Shown in pieces: positions 6,373-10,900 of a stretch of 10,900 nucleotides of DNA. Below the pieces are notes generated by a model, which worked only from the letters and a program-made list of their open reading frames with translations, ran no database searches and was not told where the DNA came from. Made by a program: the position numbers and the translations under genes. Position 1 is the first letter of the stretch. Each line of letters opens with the position of its first letter. This DNA comes from Cytophagales bacterium (GTDB lineage Bacteria; Bacteroidota; Bacteroidia; Cytophagales; Cyclobacteriaceae), in contig DPLR01000209.1 in the NCBI GenBank assembly GCA_003541895.1, positions 1 through 10,900 of the forward strand, written 5' to 3'.

Positions 6373-8166
6373 ATGAGAAAAATAGTTTACTCCCTCGGGA
6401 TCATCTTAACGCTGACAATGGCAGGATGTACCCTTCCACAGATGATCAAAATGGTAAAAGATCAAAAGCTTGAAACCAAGCCTAATCCACTTGAAGTACA
6501 TAAAGATACTGTGGCTTTTGATATGTCTGGCAACCTCCCAGCAAAACTTTTGAAAAAAGGGACAGTATTTACTGTTAATCCATTTTATACTTATGGCGAC
6601 AAAGAATTGGCTTTGCCTCCGGTTGCCCTAAAGGCTGAGGATTATCCAAAAAATGCTACTGAACAAACTAGCATCTCAAAATCTTTCTCATTCCCTTACA
6701 AAGAAGAATACAGACAAGGTCAAGTGGAAGTACAATTCGTTGCTTCTAAGGGCGCTAAGTCAAAGACACTTCCTGATCCTAAAATGGGCAAAAAATACGT
6801 TACAGTTGCCCCTGGAATTATTGCCACTTCAAGACTTGTTCAAAAATCATATTTTGCTGCTTTTGCGGATCACGGGTATAACAACCAAGAGGAACTTGTT
6901 CCTGTTATCATCCCTGATTTTAATTTTGAGCGCGGAAAGTCAATCTTACGTAAATCAGAATTAAAGGCTGATAAAGGCAAGCAGTTAGATGCGTTCATTG
7001 CTTCTAAAAATATTACTAAAACAGTTACCATTACCGGTACTCACTCGCCAGAAGGTCTTGAGAGAATCAACAGCAAGCTTTCTGAAGAGCGAGCTAAAGT
7101 GATTGAGAAATTCTATCGTGATGAGATGAAGAAATATGACTACCAAGGTATAGCCGCAGAGATAAAATTTATTTTGAAACCAATCGTTGATGACTGGTCA
7201 GGCTTCTCGGTTGCATTAGCAGCATACCAAGGCATCTCTGCTGACGAAAAATCAGAGTATACTAACATAATCAATGGCAGCGGTTCTTTTGAAGAGAAGG
7301 AAAACGCAATGAAAAAATTGAAAACTTATAACAAAGTTTTCAAAGATGTTTACCCTGGCTTACGTGCCGCAAAGACTGAAATTCTTACCGTGAAAGCCAA
7401 GAAAACAGACGCTGAAATGTCAGTTCTTGCAAAACAGATTACGAAAGGTGAAGCCAGCGCAGATGCTCTTTCTTTCGAAGAAATGATGTATGCAGCCACC
7501 CTGACCCCATCATTGGATGAAAAAGCCGCCATCTACGAGGCAGCAACTAAAAAAGGTAACAACTGGAACGCAAATAATAATTTAGCCGCAACTTACATTC
7601 AGATGATGATTGAGAATCCTGCGAAGATGTCTGATCTTGCTGGTAAGGCTGCAACTCAATTGGACATTGCAATGAAATTAAAAGCAACACCTGAAGTACT
7701 TGCCAACCTTGCCTCTATCGCTTTAATGCAGGGCAACCCATACAAAGCTTACAGCTACTCAATTAAAGCATTGAATGGTGCAAGCAACGATGTTGCCAGA
7801 GGAGTAAATGGAGTAAAAGGGGCTTGCGAAATTTATAAAGCAAATTATAGCGATGCGGTTCGCTCAACCTCTTCTTCAACAGATACAGACGTGAATCTCT
7901 TTAACAAAGGTTTAGCGCAATTGCTATCGAAAGATAATAGTAACGCTGCCTCTTCGTTTGCTGAAGCAACCAAGAAAAATCCAAACATGGCTATTGCTTT
8001 CTATGGTGCAGCTATCGCAGCTGCCCATAATGGAAATGGTGATGGCGTTGTAAGTAATTTAACCAGCGCTGTAAAATTGAACCCAAGCTTAAAAGAAAAA
8101 GCATTGTCTGATCTTGAGTTCGCCAAGTTTAGCACAACCGATGCTTTCCGCAATGCGCTGAAGTAA
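6373..8166 (+). CDS. Lipoprotein with OmpA-like module and repeat-containing C-terminal half
   Basis: A 597-residue predicted lipoprotein. The signal peptide MRKIVYSLGIILTLTMAGC carries a lipobox (TMAGC) with lipid attachment at Cys19. Residues about 40-175 are beta-rich and I cannot assign them. Residues about 178-260 look OmpA-like: VIIPDFNFERGKSILRKSE, then VTITGTHSPEG and INSKLSEERAKVIEKFY, matching the pattern of a strand, a sugar-ring-binding loop and an L/S-x-x-RA helix. This suggests contact with peptidoglycan, though the canonical Asp and Arg pair is not fully clear. Residues about 365-590 are alanine- and lysine-rich helices with TPR-like spacing (LASIALMQGNPYKAYSYSIKAL; AIAFYGAAIAAAHNGNGDG). 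It has its own promoter and a strong terminator, so it is a single-gene unit and possibly abundant. The architecture is reminiscent of OmpA/TPR lipoproteins of Bacteroidota, but no propeller domain of the PorE type is visible. Confidence 0.82.
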   Translation: MRKIVYSLGIILTLTMAGCTLPQMIKMVKDQKLETKPNPLEVHKDTVAFDMSGNLPAKLLKKGTVFTVNPFYTYGDKELALPPVALKAEDYPKNATEQTSISKSFSFPYKEEYRQGQVEVQFVASKGAKSKTLPDPKMGKKYVTVAPGIIATSRLVQKSYFAAFADHGYNNQEELVPVIIPDFNFERGKSILRKSELKADKGKQLDAFIASKNITKTVTITGTHSPEGLERINSKLSEERAKVIEKFYRDEMKKYDYQGIAAEIKFILKPIVDDWSGFSVALAAYQGISADEKSEYTNIINGSGSFEEKENAMKKLKTYNKVFKDVYPGLRAAKTEILTVKAKKTDAEMSVLAKQITKGEASADALSFEEMMYAATLTPSLDEKAAIYEAATKKGNNWNANNNLAATYIQMMIENPAKMSDLAGKAATQLDIAMKLKATPEVLANLASIALMQGNPYKAYSYSIKALNGASNDVARGVNGVKGACEIYKANYSDAVRSTSSSTDTDVNLFNKGLAQLLSKDNSNAASSFAEATKKNPNMAIAFYGAAIAAAHNGNGDGVVSNLTSAVKLNPSLKEKALSDLEFAKFSTTDAFRNALK

Positions 8167-8188
8167 TAAATCAATAAATGGAATTGGT

Positions 8189-8220
8189 AAAAAGCCCCGA
8201 TGATGAATCGGGGCTTTTTT
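8189..8220 (+). terminator. Strong intrinsic terminator after the lipoprotein gene
   Basis: A perfect 13-bp stem (8189-8201 with 8207-8219) surrounds a five-base loop GATGA. The GC-rich core GCCCCGAT/ATCGGGGC is flanked by an A5 and a T6 run. It lies 22 nt after the lipoprotein stop. Because the stem has A and T flanks on both sides it may also work in the opposite direction, but no minus-strand gene ends here. It separates the lipoprotein gene from pdhB. Confidence 0.93.
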
Positions 8221-8273
8221 ATTGATGATTGAGGTATTATTTTTACGAACTTGAAAAACATAAAATAACTTTC

Positions 8274-9254
8274 ATGAGAGAGATCCAATTCAGAGAAGCA
8301 CTTCGCGAAGCCATGAGCGAAGAAATGCGAAGAGACCCGAAAGTTTTATTGATGGGCGAAGAAGTTGCCGAGTACAATGGCGCTTATAAAGTGAGCCAAG
8401 GAATGCTTGATGAATTTGGACCAAAGCGCGTGATTGATACACCCATAGCAGAACTTGGTTTTGCCGGTGTGGGTGTAGGTGCGGCTGTGAATGGCATTCG
8501 CCCTATTGTGGAATTCATGACGTTTAATTTTTCTCTCGTTGCTATTGACCAAGTCATCAACTCTGCCGCCAAGATGCTCTCCATGTCTGGAGGTCAATAT
8601 AATGTGCCTATTGTTTTTCGAGGACCAACAGGTAATGCAGGAATGCTTAGCTCTCAGCATTCACAAAATTTCGAAAATTGGTTTGCTAATACGCCAGGTT
8701 TAAAAGTTGTCGTTCCTTTCACGCCTTACGATGCGAAGGGATTACTGAAGACTGCCATTCGTGATAACGATCCAGTAATTTTTATGGAGAGCGAGTTGAT
8801 GTATGGCGACAAAGGTGAGGTTCCGACAGAAGAATATTTAATACCCATTGGTTCTGCCGATATTAAACGTAGCGGAAACGATGTTACCATTGTATCTTTT
8901 GGTAAAATCATGAAAGTGGCTTTGGCAGCCGCACAAGAATTAGAGAAAGAAGGAATCTCAGCGGAAATAATAGACTTACGTTCTGTTCGCCCGATTGATT
9001 ATGCTACGGTTGTTGAATCGGTTAAGAAAACAAATCGGTTGGTTATCGTGGAAGAAGCTTGGCCTTTGGCCGCAATCTCATCGGAGATAACTTATCACAT
9101 TCAGAAACATGCTTTTGATTATCTTGATGCACCCATACACAGGGTCAATAGCCTGGATGTTCCTTTACCTTATGCGCCAACTTTAATAGAGGCCATTCTC
9201 CCTAATGTTGAAAAGACCGTGAGAGCAGTAAAGCAGGTAATGTATAAGGACTAA
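8274..9254 (+). CDS. pdhB: Pyruvate dehydrogenase E1 component, beta subunit
   Basis: Beta subunit of the thiamine-diphosphate-dependent E1 alpha2-beta2 tetramer that decarboxylates pyruvate and acetylates the lipoyl group of E2, feeding acetyl-CoA to the TCA cycle. The 326-residue length is typical. The N-terminal half has MGEEVAEYNGAYKVSQGM (27-44), DTPIAELGFAGVGVGAA (55-71, with Glu60 in the position that activates the cofactor), and RGPTGNAGMLSSQHSQNFENWF (116-137, with conserved His129). The transketolase C-terminal domain includes VTIVSFGKIMKVALAAA and IIDLRSVRPID. The ATG at 8274 is chosen because MREIQFREALREAM is the family's usual N-terminus; an upstream TTG at 8229 would add 15 atypical residues. 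The alpha subunit and E2/E3 are not in the window. A branched-chain keto acid E1 beta is the closest alternative. The gene follows a strong terminator, so it must have its own promoter, which I could not recognise. Confidence 0.92.
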   Translation: MREIQFREALREAMSEEMRRDPKVLLMGEEVAEYNGAYKVSQGMLDEFGPKRVIDTPIAELGFAGVGVGAAVNGIRPIVEFMTFNFSLVAIDQVINSAAKMLSMSGGQYNVPIVFRGPTGNAGMLSSQHSQNFENWFANTPGLKVVVPFTPYDAKGLLKTAIRDNDPVIFMESELMYGDKGEVPTEEYLIPIGSADIKRSGNDVTIVSFGKIMKVALAAAQELEKEGISAEIIDLRSVRPIDYATVVESVKKTNRLVIVEEAWPLAAISSEITYHIQKHAFDYLDAPIHRVNSLDVPLPYAPTLIEAILPNVEKTVRAVKQVMYKD

Positions 9255-9260
9255 CTGCTT

Positions 9261-10103
9261 TTAACTAAGCAATATTTTCCAAGCTTCTTCTACCCTACCT
9301 TGGGCTAACAATTCTTTGGCGGCCTGATGGAGTCTTTCCTCATCATGATTATCTTCAGAAGTTTTACTCGAGTGCGGCAGTACATAAATATTTGCTAACC
9401 GTGCAAGGTCATTCCCTGATAAAATTTTGCTTCTCCGTATAGATAAGGGTAGTTGATCAAAACCTATTCCTAGCTTCGTGTTTGGCTTGGGCACAACAAA
9501 AATATTATTATCATGAGCGCGGCAGTAATAGTCACCTCCCATTCGGGCAACAGCATCTAATTTTTGCGGATCAACCTCTCCTTGCTCATTCAAAATATCT
9601 TTATTGATATGCGCCAATAAAATTTCACATATAATCAAATTACCAGCGCCTCCTTGATCTCCCAACGGAACTACCTGTTTAACGAGGCATTCAAAAGAAG
9701 CTGGTGATTCGGCAACTCTAGGTGGTTTGACTTTCACCGAAGGCAATTCAGTGAACCCAGCTTTGGTAAACTCATTCATTTCCTTCGGGTACTCGCAGCT
9801 TGCCAATGATGTTTGTTCTACCATGGCATAATTAACGATGTTTACCACTACCTCGGGCACTTCCATTACATTATGTAAACTGTGCTTCGTAGTGTTGTCA
9901 CGAACTCGTCTTGATGGTGAAAAAGCAATGATAGGCGGGTTTGTACTAAACAAATTAAAAAAACTGAACGGGCTAAGATTAACATTCCCGGCAGCATCAA
10001 TTGTGCTTGCTAAAGCAATAGGTCGAGGAGCAATTACACCCTGAAGATAAGCTTGAAGCTTGGGCGTTGTTACCTCTTTTGGATCGATTGTTAAATAACT
10101 CAC
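9261..10103 (-). CDS. Flavin reductase-like FMN-binding split-barrel protein
   Basis: A 280-residue protein whose first 200 residues match the flavin reductase-like (FMN-binding split barrel) family. VIAPRPIALASTIDAAGNVNLSPFSFFN (23-50) and the phosphate-binding region SPSRRVRDNTTKHSLHNV (62-79) are typical. EVVVNIVNYAMVEQ (84-97) and FECLVKQVVPLGDQGGAGNLIICEIL (137-162) continue the barrel, and ARMGGDYYCRA (186-196) is the usual closing motif. The true substrate is unknown; members include flavin reductases and proteins that only bind FMN. Residues about 210-280 add a C-terminal extension with a charged helix (HDEERLHQAAKELLAQGRVEEAWKIL). The start is GTG at 10103, 6 nt after the stop of the upstream barrel gene, so the two probably share an mRNA. 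Its stop is 6 nt from the converging pdhB stop. A cytoplasmic location is inferred from the lack of a signal peptide. Confidence 0.87.
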   Translation of the reverse strand: MSYLTIDPKEVTTPKLQAYLQGVIAPRPIALASTIDAAGNVNLSPFSFFNLFSTNPPIIAFSPSRRVRDNTTKHSLHNVMEVPEVVVNIVNYAMVEQTSLASCEYPKEMNEFTKAGFTELPSVKVKPPRVAESPASFECLVKQVVPLGDQGGAGNLIICEILLAHINKDILNEQGEVDPQKLDAVARMGGDYYCRAHDNNIFVVPKPNTKLGIGFDQLPLSIRRSKILSGNDLARLANIYVLPHSSKTSEDNHDEERLHQAAKELLAQGRVEEAWKILLS

Positions 10104-10109
10104 ACCAGC

Positions 10110-10900
10110 TTAATAAGGATCTAATTTCTTTTTATTCTTGCCCTTATATTTGAGTAATACAGGATCATTCTCACCATACCCTGGGTTTTGTTTTTTATAA
10201 ATTGGATGCCTTCTGCTGCGGTATTCTTTATTGCCATGCGCATGGTTTATTTGTGCATGACAATCACGCAAAAAGCATCGGGGCAGTTCAGGAATAGAAT
10301 ACGTAAAACCAACGGTAGCATACAACCCATTAATGTTGTAGTGAATGGATTGGCCACCCGAAGGCATGAGATTGCAACTCTTGATTTCATAATAAGGGCG
10401 TACAAACACTTTGAAATATTCAGAAAGATTTCGCTCTGCGGTGACTCCAAAATTGAAAAACGTACTCGTAACAACTTGTGATGAATTATAATTTACTTTC
10501 ATCTTATAACTTCCCACCTGCAAATCGCCTGTAAATAAATAATCATTCCATCGATAAAATGATACGCCCGCCATTCCCCAATATTTTCTAATATGCCCCG
10601 TAGGATTAATTTTTTCTCCGGTAGTATTTGAGCTGAGAGAACCCATGCCCATCAGCTCATAAGAATAGCCCGCCCCTATTCGGTAGCGGTCAAATTCATA
10701 ATGCAGGGTTGCAGCTAAGGGGATATTTATAACGTGGCCTTTACCATCTTTGCCATTAAAATAAGTCTTTCCTAATCCTGAGTATAATCCAAAATGAAAG
10801 TCTTTAAGTATCTTTCTTAAGGCAGTAGCACCATGAATCGGCTTAGCATAAAAATGATCGAGAGGAATAGACGTTTTACCCTCGTCTTGAGCACAAAGGC
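10110..10900 (-). CDS. Outer-membrane beta-barrel protein with Cys/His-rich tail (5' end outside the window)
   Basis: The frame is open from the window edge to the TAA at 10110, giving about 263 visible residues. The visible N-terminus LCAQDEGKTS looks like the end of a signal peptide cut at Ala-Gln, so only a short stretch is missing; the ATG at 10652 is internal. The body shows alternating aromatic beta strands typical of a small outer-membrane barrel (FHFGLYSGLGKTYF, IPLAATLHYEFDRYRIGAGYSYEL, GMAGVSFYRWNDYLFTGDLQVGSYKMKV, TSTFFNFGVTAERNL, FKVFVRPYYEI, NGLYATVGFTYSI). After the last strand there is a roughly 60-residue tail with CFLRDCHAQINHAHG, then RRHPIYKKQNPGYGEN and a lysine-rich end. 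I know no specific function for it. The flavin reductase-like gene follows after 6 nt. Confidence 0.8.
   Translation of the reverse strand, partial: LCAQDEGKTSIPLDHFYAKPIHGATALRKILKDFHFGLYSGLGKTYFNGKDGKGHVINIPLAATLHYEFDRYRIGAGYSYELMGMGSLSSNTTGEKINPTGHIRKYWGMAGVSFYRWNDYLFTGDLQVGSYKMKVNYNSSQVVTSTFFNFGVTAERNLSEYFKVFVRPYYEIKSCNLMPSGGQSIHYNINGLYATVGFTYSIPELPRCFLRDCHAQINHAHGNKEYRSRRHPIYKKQNPGYGENDPVLLKYKGKNKKKLDPY

Noticed and set aside
8229..8273. TTG start giving pdhB a 15-residue longer N-terminus
   Set aside because: The added residues do not resemble the family, and the ATG at 8274 gives the standard MREIQFREAL start and length.
8001..8288. Minus-strand open frame of 95 codons across the terminator
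   Set aside because: It spans the perfect terminator hairpin and is antisense to the lipoprotein repeat region.
9255..9275. Bidirectional terminator between the pdhB and flavin reductase stops
   Set aside because: Only a four-base inverted match (GCTT/AAGC) can be found, too weak to call.
10188..10481. Plus-strand open frame of 97 codons inside the barrel gene
   Set aside because: It is antisense to well-supported beta strands and the Cys/His tail, with no recognisable family.
10110..10652. A complete 180-residue gene starting at the ATG at 10652
   Set aside because: The same frame stays open to the window edge with clear beta-barrel strands and a signal-peptide end, so this ATG is internal.
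1..10900. Mobile element, CRISPR array, phage or defence island
   Set aside because: No transposase, integrase, tRNA-like attachment site, regular repeats or toxin-antitoxin-like pairs were seen; the genes look like resident chromosome.

Overview
The window comes from a Bacteroidota chromosome, probably of the Cytophagales or a close relative (the order is inferred). Three things point to this phylum: a type IX secretion (type B, gliding-motility-associated) C-terminal sorting domain on the protein at 2174-4084; promoter elements of the TTG / TAnnTTTG kind instead of sigma70-like boxes; and weak, A-rich leader regions without clear Shine-Dalgarno sites. The DNA is fairly AT-rich. It looks like ordinary, densely packed core chromosome: I see no insertion sequences, phage genes, CRISPR arrays, tRNA or rRNA genes, and no gene-free stretch longer than about 200 bases.

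Layout. (1) 1-4084, plus strand: the 3' part of hisS (histidyl-tRNA synthetase), then hutH (histidine ammonia-lyase) 11 nt later from a TTG start, then a large secreted protein with PKD-like and fibronectin-III-like regions and a type IX sorting domain. The last gene overlaps the end of hutH by 20 nt. (2) 4085-4486, minus: a small exported protein with two glycine-rich hydrophobic segments, its stop codon abutting the stop of the previous gene. (3) 4487-4607: a divergent promoter region with an inverted repeat. (4) 4608-5962, plus: a YbaB/EbfC nucleoid-associated protein coupled by an ATGA overlap to a family 2 glycosyltransferase. (5) 5946-6170, minus: a minimal PspC-domain membrane protein whose 3' end overlaps the glycosyltransferase. 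(6) 6373-8166, plus: a lipoprotein with an OmpA-like module and a repeat-like C-terminal half, with its own promoter and a strong intrinsic terminator. (7) 8274-9254, plus: pyruvate dehydrogenase E1 beta. (8) 9261-10900, minus: a flavin reductase-like protein downstream of an outer-membrane beta-barrel protein that runs off the window edge.

The genes do not form one pathway. Cell-envelope and export functions recur (type IX cargo, glycosyltransferase, PspC protein, lipoprotein, beta-barrel) among housekeeping genes (hisS, ybaB, pdhB). I found no convincing new multi-gene system. The points most worth checking are the HutH residue equivalent to a catalytically important glutamate, which is alanine here; the isolated hisS-hutH pairing; the lipoprotein's combined architecture; and the Cys/His-rich tail of the beta-barrel protein.
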